Shown one piece after another: positions 38,291 to 44,820 of a DNA stretch of 64,000 nucleotides; position 1 is the stretch's first letter, and every line of letters begins with the position of its first letter. Position numbers and translations under genes: made by a program. Source of the stretch: Colwellia sp. 39_35_sub15_T18. Lineage in GTDB: Bacteria > Pseudomonadota > Gammaproteobacteria > Enterobacterales > Alteromonadaceae. The notes beneath the pieces were generated by a model. The model was not told the origin of the DNA, did not search any database, and saw only the letters and a list, made by a program, of their open reading frames with translations. The stretch covers positions 1-64,000 of the forward strand of contig MAAE01000007.1 in assembly GCA_002162675.1 (NCBI GenBank), given 5' to 3'.

Positions 38291-38906
38291 GTTCGCTGAT
38301 AGTTTTCTCTATTTTTTTAAGTTGAGTGATTTGTTTTGTTAATTGTGTAACGGTTAACTTAAGCGCGGCAATTTCATCTTGTTGCTTTTGCTTTGCTAGT
38401 TGATATGTTGCTGATTGCGCATCGTGTTCAAGATCTTGATTAATAACTTGCTGAAATAAATATAATTGTTGGTTCAGTTGATCTTTAAGCAAAATGATAA
38501 AGGCCTGATCGGCAGGACTGAACTGGTAATTTTTATGATTTTTTAATTGTTCATTCAGTTGTGACTTTGCCGAGTAAGCATTATGAATAGGTGAGTTGGG
38601 TAAACTATGCAGCAGCAGTAAATTAATTTCAGCTTCAATACTCCCTTGTGATTTTTTCAATTGCTGTTGTTTTATTTCTCTTAATAACTCGCTAGCTGAT
38701 AAATTTTTTAAGGCTAAATAATACTGGCCATAATTAACCGTATTACTCGCCATCACATTATCACTAATATGCGAATTGTTTAGCTGACACCCTGAAATAC
38801 AGACACTGAGACTAATACTGATAAAAAGCAGTACAACGCTTTTATACTTATTTTTACACGGCAACTTAGGTGCGATATTGTGTTTTTTCGTCACTAACTT
38901 CATCAT
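38280..38906 (-). CDS. qseG: QseG/YfhG-like lipoprotein
   Basis: A 208-residue lipoprotein (lipobox CISGC near residue 40, after a long basic N-region) with mostly helical, glutamine-rich sequence and a C-terminal coiled coil (LKLTVTQLTKQITQLKKIEK). It lies between glrK and glrR with overlaps at both ends (4 bp with glrK, 11 bp with glrR). That is the E. coli glrK-qseG-glrR layout, where QseG interacts with the kinase. The sequence itself is poorly conserved, so the name rests mainly on position and lipobox. Confidence 0.8.
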   Translation of the reverse strand: MMKLVTKKHNIAPKLPCKNKYKSVVLLFISISLSVCISGCQLNNSHISDNVMASNTVNYGQYYLALKNLSASELLREIKQQQLKKSQGSIEAEINLLLLHSLPNSPIHNAYSAKSQLNEQLKNHKNYQFSPADQAFIILLKDQLNQQLYLFQQVINQDLEHDAQSATYQLAKQKQQDEIAALKLTVTQLTKQITQLKKIEKTISEHGQ

Positions 38907-40444
38907 TTTTCTCCCATAGCAACACTGTTCAAAGTAACTTTCATTGCTGTGCCACTAGGTGATTGAGTTTGGCTAGTCAGGGTAATGTCACCATTAAGCC
39001 GCAAAAGTAGCTCTTTCACTATGGTTAAACCAAGGCCGCTACTCTTAATATTATAACCTTTCGGTGATGTACCTTGATAAAAAGCATCAAAAACCTTGCC
39101 TTGCTGCTCTTGCTTTATACCGTCACCGTGATCAGTAACGGCAAGCGTTAGTTGCTGAGCATTCAGCTGAGCACTGATGTTAATGACGCCATGCTCAGGC
39201 GAATACTTAATGGCATTTGATAATAAATTATCAATAATAACGGTAAGTTGCTTGGCATTGCTTTCAATGGTGATATTCGAATAATGCTTAGCTATTGTTA
39301 GATGTTTGCGTTTGATGTCTAGAGTGCGGTCACTCAGCACATCTTCAATAAGTGTTAATAAATTTATACTTTCTTTATCTTGCAAGCTTGTTGAGTCTAA
39401 AACGATATTGAAATCAAGTAATGCCTCAATTAATTGCTGTAAGCGCGTGGTACTGTTTCTTATAATTTTAGTTATTTCTTGTTGTTCATCATTTAACGAA
39501 CCAACACTGTTGTCATACAGTAATTCTGTGCCTTCTCTTATTGCTGCTAACGGTGTTTTTAGTTCATGTGAAATATGACGAATGAAACTCGATTTTTGTA
39601 ATTCTAAGGCATGCAGCCTAGTGCGCATGGTATTTAAAGCATCATTGATCTCTTTAATTTCGACAAAACCCGCAACAGGTTTTTCTGGGAAATCACCATC
39701 CTGTTGAAAATTACCTTGTTGGAGCTGCTGAATTTTTAAAATTAACGCTTTAAGCGGTTTAGTGATGAGCACAATAAACACAGCCGCAATTAACAATGAA
39801 ATAGGAATAATGAACAAGTTTTTCAATAATGAATGGCTAATTTTTTCAGTGGCACTTTTAATTTTTTCAGCTTGCTGATTAATTAATTCGCTACTACGCG
39901 CATTGATCTCTTCATTGATATTTATCAGGTCTTTAAAGTGTTTCTGTAACTCGTCTAATGACATTGCTGGCGGTTGATTTTTTTTATCTGATATTTTTTT
40001 ATCTGGTAATAGCTGTGTTGAGCTCGTTATGCGTTGGTGTATTTGCGCTATTGCTTGAGAAAGTTGCCGAGTTAGTGTCTGTAATTCATGATCTTGATGT
40101 TGCTGTAGTTTATTGTTAGTGGTCAATAACAATTGATATTGAATAAGGTAATTATCTATTAATTCATTATCTTGCAATACTAGATACTGACTGGCATAAC
40201 GCTCCATTTTTTTTAAGGTACTACTAATTTCTTGGTTAGTATTAATGAGTTCTGCCACGGCAAAAATTGAGTTAGCACTTTGCTTGGAAAGCTGATTGAC
40301 TTGATTGGCACTATATAAAAGCGCTAATACTAACGGCAGCGCTACAAAAGCAAAGCCAAGCAACATGAGTTTTTTAATCGATAATGATTGCACTAGGTTC
40401 AATTTATGCCTTATCACGCTTATCAATTTGTTTAACCAGCTCAC
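38903..40444 (-). CDS. glrK: Sensor histidine kinase GlrK
   Basis: A 513-residue membrane kinase. Helix 1 is LMLLGFAFVALPLVLALLYS; a periplasmic helical sensor (50-205) follows; helix 2 is NLFIIPISLLIAAVFIVLIT; then come HAMP, the H-box (FIRHISHELKTPLAAIREGT) and the HATPase with N box LLSNAIKYSPEHG and G boxes DHGDGI and SSGLGLTIV. It phosphorylates GlrR. The start is GTG. An incomplete copy of repeat family A lies 40 bp upstream and probably within its leader. The envelope signal sensed is unknown. Confidence 0.93.
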   Translation of the reverse strand: MSWLNKLISVIRHKLNLVQSLSIKKLMLLGFAFVALPLVLALLYSANQVNQLSKQSANSIFAVAELINTNQEISSTLKKMERYASQYLVLQDNELIDNYLIQYQLLLTTNNKLQQHQDHELQTLTRQLSQAIAQIHQRITSSTQLLPDKKISDKKNQPPAMSLDELQKHFKDLININEEINARSSELINQQAEKIKSATEKISHSLLKNLFIIPISLLIAAVFIVLITKPLKALILKIQQLQQGNFQQDGDFPEKPVAGFVEIKEINDALNTMRTRLHALELQKSSFIRHISHELKTPLAAIREGTELLYDNSVGSLNDEQQEITKIIRNSTTRLQQLIEALLDFNIVLDSTSLQDKESINLLTLIEDVLSDRTLDIKRKHLTIAKHYSNITIESNAKQLTVIIDNLLSNAIKYSPEHGVINISAQLNAQQLTLAVTDHGDGIKQEQQGKVFDAFYQGTSPKGYNIKSSGLGLTIVKELLLRLNGDITLTSQTQSPSGTAMKVTLNSVAMGEK

Positions 40445-40480
40445 TTTGATAATAACCTCATTGCCTTTTGATAATTAACT

Positions 40481-40582
40481 CGTTGCCTCTGTTTTTAAAG
40501 GAACAATCCTTAATAAAAAGAGGCGCCTTGCCCATGAATTGCTCGGGCATCCTGAGACTCGCATCTTGAAGTATCATGGGTA
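40481..40582. repeat. Dispersed repeat family A, half copy upstream of glrK
   Basis: Read on the minus strand from 40582 it begins TACCCATGATACTTCAAGAT and then follows the left part of the element at 17951 almost base for base (shared blocks: TCAGGA, CAAGGCGC, TCTTTTTATTAA, TTAAAAACAGA). The far end of the element is missing. It separates glrK from the GlrR-type sites. Confidence 0.7.
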
Positions 40583-40594
40583 TTAATACAATGA

Positions 40595-40612
40595 TGTCTC
40601 TAATTGGCGACA
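40595..40612. promoter_or_regulatory. GlrR operator, perfect consensus
   Basis: TGTCTCTAATTGGCGACA is an exact TGTC-N10-GACA site, the published recognition pattern of E. coli GlrR upstream of glmY. Its reverse complement matches the second site (40715) at 14 of 18 positions. It lies between the glrK and EF-hand promoters. Confidence 0.7.
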
Positions 40613-40714
40613 ATAGCGAGTATTTTGGCTTACCTTTGTTAGCCATTGATATTTAAGCTGTTATTTTTAAGAGTTTTTTTAAAACCTTTTTAAAATTTTT
40701 TGAATAAAACAACC

Positions 40715-40732
40715 TGTTGCCAATCAGCGACA
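40715..40732. promoter_or_regulatory. GlrR operator, near-consensus
   Basis: TGTTGCCAATCAGCGACA has one difference from TGTC-N10-GACA. It lies 120 bp from the first site centre to centre and about 65 bp upstream of the sigma-54 promoter's -24 element, within normal activator range. Confidence 0.65.
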
Positions 40733-40794
40733 GCTCAAACAACTACAAAGACAATAAAACAAATTTAAATCATATAAAACAATAAATTACAACA

Positions 40795-40811
40795 TTGGCA
40801 TGATGTATGCT
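40795..40811 (+). promoter_or_regulatory. Sigma-54 promoter of the EF-hand gene
   Basis: TTGGCATGATGTATGCT matches the -24/-12 consensus TTGGCACG-N4-TTGCW at all but two positions, with the invariant GG and GC spaced by 10 bases. Transcription would start near 40822, about 135 nt before the EF-hand gene. Upstream are two GlrR-type sites and AT-rich DNA that could host IHF. Confidence 0.7.
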
Positions 40812-40957
40812 AATTCAAGTAGGTCGCATAACATTAACGGCTTAGTTATCACTAATTAAGTTAATTAAAGGGTTATGTATTTTGTAGTACATACAAATCG
40901 GGTTTTGCTCGGTAACAATCTCGATAACAACTCGATAACAATATAAGAGGATCTCAA

Positions 40958-41299
40958 ATGAAAAACACTAACTTACTTAATACCACGATTATGGTGATTG
41001 CAGTTGCATTCGCTTCAAGCTTTGTCAACGCTGATGATAAAATAACGCAAACCATAGAAAAAACTCAAATTGAAGTTATTGAGCATGTAGAATTTTCGAC
41101 CTTAATTGAAAAATTAGACAGTGATAAAAATGGCATGTTAAGTGAAGCCGAAGCACACAGTGACAAAAGCCAATTATTGCATACTCAATTTAAAAAAATG
41201 GACAGCAATCAAGACAAACAAATTGATGAAGCAGAATATAACCGCTACCTAACAGCAGTAAAAGATGATGCCTCAGCTACAGTAAAAAGCCTCATTTAA
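40958..41299 (+). CDS. Secreted EF-hand protein, probable GlrR target
   Basis: A 113-residue protein. A signal peptide (NTTIMVIAVAFASSFVNA, cut near residue 25) is followed by two EF-hand loops, DSDKNGMLSEAEA and DSNQDKQIDEAEY. The first keeps Asp at 1, 3 and Asn at 5 with Glu at 12. The second has Asp/Asn/Asp likewise. GAGG lies 8 nt before the ATG. It stands divergent from glrK-qseG-glrR behind a sigma-54 promoter and two GlrR-type operators, so it is probably the local effector of that system. It is similar in design to the EF-hand protein at 7036 but not near-identical. Confidence 0.88.
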   Translation: MKNTNLLNTTIMVIAVAFASSFVNADDKITQTIEKTQIEVIEHVEFSTLIEKLDSDKNGMLSEAEAHSDKSQLLHTQFKKMDSNQDKQIDEAEYNRYLTAVKDDASATVKSLI

Positions 41300-41346
41300 T
41301 CGCAAGAGAAATTGACTTAACTTACATGATTTACCGCTACTTTTTT

Positions 41347-41381
41347 GCCGGCTGCCTCCCAACTATACAGTCGGCTTTTTT
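41347..41381 (+). terminator. Terminator after the EF-hand gene
   Basis: GCCGGCT (41347-41353) pairs with AGTCGGC (41369-41375), with one G-T pair, and is followed by TTTTTTA. It lies 48 bp after the stop. Confidence 0.75.
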
Positions 41382-41427
41382 ATGCTATTTTTTATGTTAC
41401 TTTTTCTTTTAAATATAGAGACATCCC

Positions 41428-41751
41428 ATGAACGAAACGATAAACCGTCATATACAAATAGGTGATTGGATTTTTGAAATTAAAATGGTTAGAGCATTAC
41501 GCGTACCACGTTATGGAGAACCCTATAGCGCTATTGCTAATGTTTGTTTTAATGGCAATACTGCTTATATTGATGGCATATTGCAAAAAAGCCAACCAAA
41601 CCAAACCAGCCAAGCCAGTCTAAGTGATGATGATATTCAAACACTTAAAACGCTTTGTGATCAAATGGATATTGAACAGCTACAATTTGAGCCCAAACAA
41701 AATGCTTTAAATTTGCAACCTCCTTCTGCACAACAATTAAGTTTTGCTTAA
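41428..41751 (+). CDS. Orphan 107-residue protein
   Basis: A soluble protein beginning INRHIQIGDWIFEIKMVRAL, with an N-terminal half that looks like a small beta fold (GDWIFEIKMVRALRVPRYGE) and a Gln/Ser-rich C-terminal half with a helix (DDDIQTLKTLCDQMDIEQLQ). GAGA is 8 nt before the ATG. I do not recognise a family. It follows the EF-hand gene's terminator, so it is likely expressed alone. Confidence 0.65.
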   Translation: MNETINRHIQIGDWIFEIKMVRALRVPRYGEPYSAIANVCFNGNTAYIDGILQKSQPNQTSQASLSDDDIQTLKTLCDQMDIEQLQFEPKQNALNLQPPSAQQLSFA

Positions 41752-41842
41752 TATTACAGCCACTTACTAAGTTTCTTTATGACAGCAAATCTATCTGCTT
41801 TTATTGATCTAACACAGGCATATTAGCAGGAGATTCATTACA

Positions 41843-41880
41843 ATACCTTGGTTACATTATTCAATGTTTTTACAAGGTAT
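41843..41880. promoter_or_regulatory. Inverted repeat upstream of the nnrS fragment
   Basis: ATACCTTG (41843-41850) and CAAGGTAT (41873-41880) form 8-bp perfect arms around 22 bp, ending 4 bp before the ATG of the nnrS remnant. It may be a former operator or a leader hairpin that would sequester the AAGG ribosome site. It does not match the NsrR or FNR consensus I know. Confidence 0.4.
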
Positions 41881-41884
41881 CACC

Positions 41885-42031
41885 ATGATGCAAATAACCG
41901 ACTTGCAAAAAGAGCAAAAAATCACGCCACTATTGCGCTTGGGGTTTCGACCTTTCTTTTTAAGTGGTGCTGTTTGTGGTGACTTAGCGCTCATGTTAAT
42001 GAGCGCACGAAAAGATGGTCGGCCAGGATAA
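41885..42031 (+). pseudogene. 5' fragment of an nnrS-like gene
   Basis: An intact start region (AAGG then ATG) encodes 48 codons containing ITPLLRLGFRPFFLSGAV, the N-terminal signature of NnrS, a heme/copper membrane protein tied to nitric oxide metabolism and denitrification. After the first membrane segment the sequence diverges (SARKDGRPG) and stops. The remaining ~350 codons and all further membrane helices are absent. It is a truncated relic. Confidence 0.65.
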
Positions 42032-42100
42032 AGCCGTCGCGAATAATGTCGAGTAACGAGTTTTAAGTAGTAAAGCCGCTAATTCTTTATCTTTATTCAT
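41996..42100 (-). pseudogene. Short frameshifted remnant after the GNAT gene
   Basis: The ATG overlaps the GNAT stop (TAATG) and opens MNKDKELAALLLKTRYSTLF, ending after 34 codons. The alternative frame over the same DNA reads SLLDIIRDGFILADHLFVRS, also coding-like, so a single frameshift may have broken a coupled gene. The 3' part overlaps the nnrS fragment on the other strand. I do not recognise the family. Confidence 0.35.
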
Positions 42101-42624
42101 TAGCTGCTCTCAATTTTATATACTTCTATCTGACTCAGCAAACCATTGCGATCACGTTTCTTAATATCATCAACTTTCACCATACCAATTTTCGCCATAA
42201 CTTTTCCAGAAGCGGGATTTGATGATAAATGCTCCGCAATAATGACCGATATTGAAAACTTTTCAAATGCTTGATGTACTAAGGCTGATGCTGCTTCCGT
42301 ACCATAACCTTTTCCCCAAAATTCATGACCAATCCAATACCCCAGTTCAGCTTCTTCTCCTGAAATAGACACCAAGCTAGCAGTACCCACCAATTGAGAA
42401 CAAGACTTTAAAATAACCGCATAAGAAATTCCTGTCCTATTCAGCCAATTATTTTTATGTGTAGAAATCCACTCTCTAGCCAAATCCTCACTATACGGGT
42501 GTGGTATATTCAAAGTTGTTTCTGCAACTCTTATATCACCCGCTAACTTTGCAACCAGCTGAGAGTCGGCCAATGTATACGGACGTAAAATTAGATTTTT
42601 AGTTTCAATGTTTGATTGTTCCAT
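42100..42624 (-). CDS. GNAT acetyltransferase, RimJ/RimL type
   Basis: A 174-residue N-acetyltransferase. The start TKNLILRPYTLADSQLVAKL is typical of the RimJ/RimL group, the acetyl-CoA loop is GYWIGHEFWGKGYGTEAASA (near 95), and the later part SSNPASGKVMAKIGMVKVDD fits motif B. These enzymes acetylate ribosomal proteins, antibiotics or small amines. The substrate is unknown. Its stop codon overlaps the start of a short broken frame downstream. Confidence 0.9.
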   Translation of the reverse strand: MEQSNIETKNLILRPYTLADSQLVAKLAGDIRVAETTLNIPHPYSEDLAREWISTHKNNWLNRTGISYAVILKSCSQLVGTASLVSISGEEAELGYWIGHEFWGKGYGTEAASALVHQAFEKFSISVIIAEHLSSNPASGKVMAKIGMVKVDDIKKRDRNGLLSQIEVYKIESS

Positions 42625-42713
42625 CTTTTACACTCTACTTCTGGCTTATGTGCACAACGCTATGTTAAGCCGCTGAGGACTTTTTATAATTGCAAGAATC
42701 TAACGCTTTTTGT

Positions 42714-42761
42714 CTCTATTAAGGCCTCTATCAAGGTCTCTATTGAAGTCTTTATTAAGCT
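42714..42761. repeat. Four 12-bp tandem repeats
   Basis: CTCTATTAAGGC, CTCTATCAAGGT, CTCTATTGAAGT and CTTTATTAAGCT stand head to tail in the gap before the GNAT gene. The units have diverged by one to three bases, so it is not recent. No function is apparent. Confidence 0.7.
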
Positions 42762-42766
42762 AGTAT

Positions 42767-43108
42767 TTAACCTAACCTGTTAGCCCAATTGCCATGATGA
42801 TCTTTTGCGCAATTTTCTTCTGTGTCATATAAAATATGATCGGCGACATTTTTAAATTTAACACCGATTTCATTTAGCTTCATTTGAATAAGGGAAGTAA
42901 ATGACTTTTTATTGCTATTACTAGTGAAGTTAGCAAGCTGTTCATTGGTATCGAAAACACAAATAATCTGTAAACTTTTCGGGAAATTGGAATAATTAAC
43001 GCGATGAGTTAACCATTGAAAGCCGTCAATTTCCTTCAATGCTGTTTCACAGACATCAGTTAATACCAGTCTAAGTTGGTTATCTATTTTCTTATCCGTT
43101 TTTCGCAT
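42767..43108 (-). CDS. Conserved hypothetical protein, 113 residues
   Basis: A soluble mixed alpha/beta protein starting KTDKKIDNQLRLVLTDVCET, with FQWLTHRVNYSNFPKSLQII followed by CVFDTNEQ, and ending DTEENCAKDHHGNWANRLG. I recall similar orphans in other marine gammaproteobacteria but no assigned function. No signal peptide or membrane segment. The ribosome site is weak. The neighbours (GNAT, FAD oxidase) give no clue. Confidence 0.65.
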   Translation of the reverse strand: MRKTDKKIDNQLRLVLTDVCETALKEIDGFQWLTHRVNYSNFPKSLQIICVFDTNEQLANFTSNSNKKSFTSLIQMKLNEIGVKFKNVADHILYDTEENCAKDHHGNWANRLG

Positions 43109-43196
43109 GCGCTAATTACAGCCTAATAGTATGTTATGGATATGTTTCAGTTATGCTCGAACCATAATAAAACGCCGAACATGGCAACTATAGCAC

Positions 43197-44549
43197 TTAC
43201 AAATAGCTATCTTTAATTTTTCCATAATGAAAATACCCCCATTGCCCTACTCTACGCAACGGCGCAAAGGGAAATTTAGGTAAAGCGTGATTATACAAGG
43301 GTAAGTTGGGTAACGGCTTTCCTGCCACTTTTTCGGCTAAACGTTTACCTGCTTGCACAGAAAAAGATACGCCACTGCCGCAATAGCCCATGCCATAAAA
43401 AACATTATTTTCGGTGTTTTGATAAATATGGGGTAAATCGTCAAGCGCCATGCAGATCCAGCCTGACCAAGCGTAATCATAGTTAAGGGTTTGCAAAGCT
43501 GGAAAGCTGGTTTTCAGTACCGACAATAAGCGCTGAGCATAATAAGGGTCATCGGCATTTTTTCCGGTGATTGCCCCTCGGCCACCAAACAAAATGCGAT
43601 TATCAGGCAGCTTTCGATAATAGTATTTCAGCGCTCGCGTATCCATCACTACGTTATTGGTTAAAAAGTTACACGCGGCCAATTGCTCAGCTGATAGCGG
43701 CTCTGTCACTATAATTTGCGAAAGCACAGGTAAAGTTCTGCTGGTTACTAAAGGATGAAAGCCTTTGGGCGTATAGCCATTGGTTGCAATCACTACTTTT
43801 TTCGCCGTTACTCTGCCCTTGGGTGTTGAAAGTAAAACACCGCTTCCTTGGTTGTTATCAATAAAATTCACTGGCGTTGAGGTATGTACTTTTGCTCCCG
43901 CTTGACGGGCTAGCTTTTGATAACCCCAAGCCAGCTTAAGAGGATTTAAACCAAAACCGTCTTGATAACGAATAGCACCATAAGCATTTTCATCGGCCAT
44001 ATACTCTTGATGCAATGTTTGTTTTGATAATACTTGCACATCGTAACCAAACATTTTTTGCTGTAATTTAGCTTGTGCTTGCAGTGCTTTAAACATACTG
44101 GGTTTATGGGCAACCTTGATATAACCTGACTCTTGTTGCTCGCAATCAATGCCCTCACTAATTAGGCTATTAACAGTATCTACACCGGCACACATCTCAT
44201 TATAAATTCCACGCATGACTTCCTCGCCCCATTGCTTTTGCATGGCGCTATAAGCTTTTCGTCCTGAAGATTTTAGAATAAAACCGGCATTCCTGCCGCT
44301 ACAGCCCCATGCGGTTTGATTGGCCTCAAATACATGCGCTTTAATGCCATGTTCACGCGCTAAATGAAGTGCGCACGACAGCCCAGTATAGCCCGCACCA
44401 ATAATAGCAACATCAATATCAAGGTCTTGCGCAAGTTGGCCATCATCTACTGGCTTGTTTGTACCATTAGCCCCTGAAACATCTGCCCAATAACTATCAG
44501 GGTATTCAATACCGCAGCCAGGTGAATTATCTAACATAGGATCGTACAT
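43197..44549 (-). CDS. FAD-dependent amine/amino acid oxidase (DAO family)
   Basis: A 450-residue flavoprotein. The dinucleotide motif VAIIGAGYTGLSCALHLARE lies near residue 50 after an N-terminal extension (PGCGIEYPDSYWADVSG) as in gamma-glutamylputrescine oxidase PuuB and OrdL. RNAGFILKSSGRKAY and the C-terminal NNVFYGMGYCGSGVSFSVQA complete the FAD site. It probably oxidises an amine or N-substituted amino acid with release of H2O2. No puu genes are nearby, so the substrate is open. GAGG lies 8 nt before the ATG. Confidence 0.88.
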   Translation of the reverse strand: MYDPMLDNSPGCGIEYPDSYWADVSGANGTNKPVDDGQLAQDLDIDVAIIGAGYTGLSCALHLAREHGIKAHVFEANQTAWGCSGRNAGFILKSSGRKAYSAMQKQWGEEVMRGIYNEMCAGVDTVNSLISEGIDCEQQESGYIKVAHKPSMFKALQAQAKLQQKMFGYDVQVLSKQTLHQEYMADENAYGAIRYQDGFGLNPLKLAWGYQKLARQAGAKVHTSTPVNFIDNNQGSGVLLSTPKGRVTAKKVVIATNGYTPKGFHPLVTSRTLPVLSQIIVTEPLSAEQLAACNFLTNNVVMDTRALKYYYRKLPDNRILFGGRGAITGKNADDPYYAQRLLSVLKTSFPALQTLNYDYAWSGWICMALDDLPHIYQNTENNVFYGMGYCGSGVSFSVQAGKRLAEKVAGKPLPNLPLYNHALPKFPFAPLRRVGQWGYFHYGKIKDSYL

Positions 44550-44636
44550 GCTATCGCCTCAATTTCTTTGCGTGTTTCATAGACATTCATTAGGTAACGC
44601 TTTATTCTTGTTACAAAATTTCATCTTACTTTATCT

Positions 44637-44799
44637 TATACCATCTGGGTTAATTAAGGGTACAGAATTCAATGAGAATAAATTTTCAAGAACAAGGCGC
44701 TTGATTGAGCAATAGCTGGCTATTGGGATTGAAAGCAACGACGTTATTGGATATTTAGGCCCTTTGAAAATGATCACTTAGTTAGTGCAATTGGTGTTA
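44637..44799. mobile_element. Second MITE-like element
   Basis: A 163-bp AT-rich stretch whose ends are imperfect inverted repeats: TATACCATCTGGGTTAATTA on the left against TAACACCAATTGCACTAACT read from the right. An inner pair TTTTCAA/TTGAAAA and a central hairpin CAATAGCTGGCTATTG (44710-44725) give a nested stem. ACCAATTGCAC-type ends occur widely in Alteromonadales genomes, as far as I recall. It lies between the oxidase and lipoprotein promoters, 22 bp from the lipoprotein start. There is no transposase. Confidence 0.5.
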
Positions 44800-44820
44800 C
44801 TTTACCTAGGGAACTAAAGC

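Noticed and set aside
40458-40646. A 62-codon minus-strand frame upstream of glrK
   Set aside because: Most of it lies in the family A repeat copy and it covers the perfect GlrR site, so it is regulatory rather than coding.
40822-40957. A GlmY-type sRNA gene
   Set aside because: No terminator or GlmY-like fold is visible, and a coding gene with a good ribosome site follows directly.
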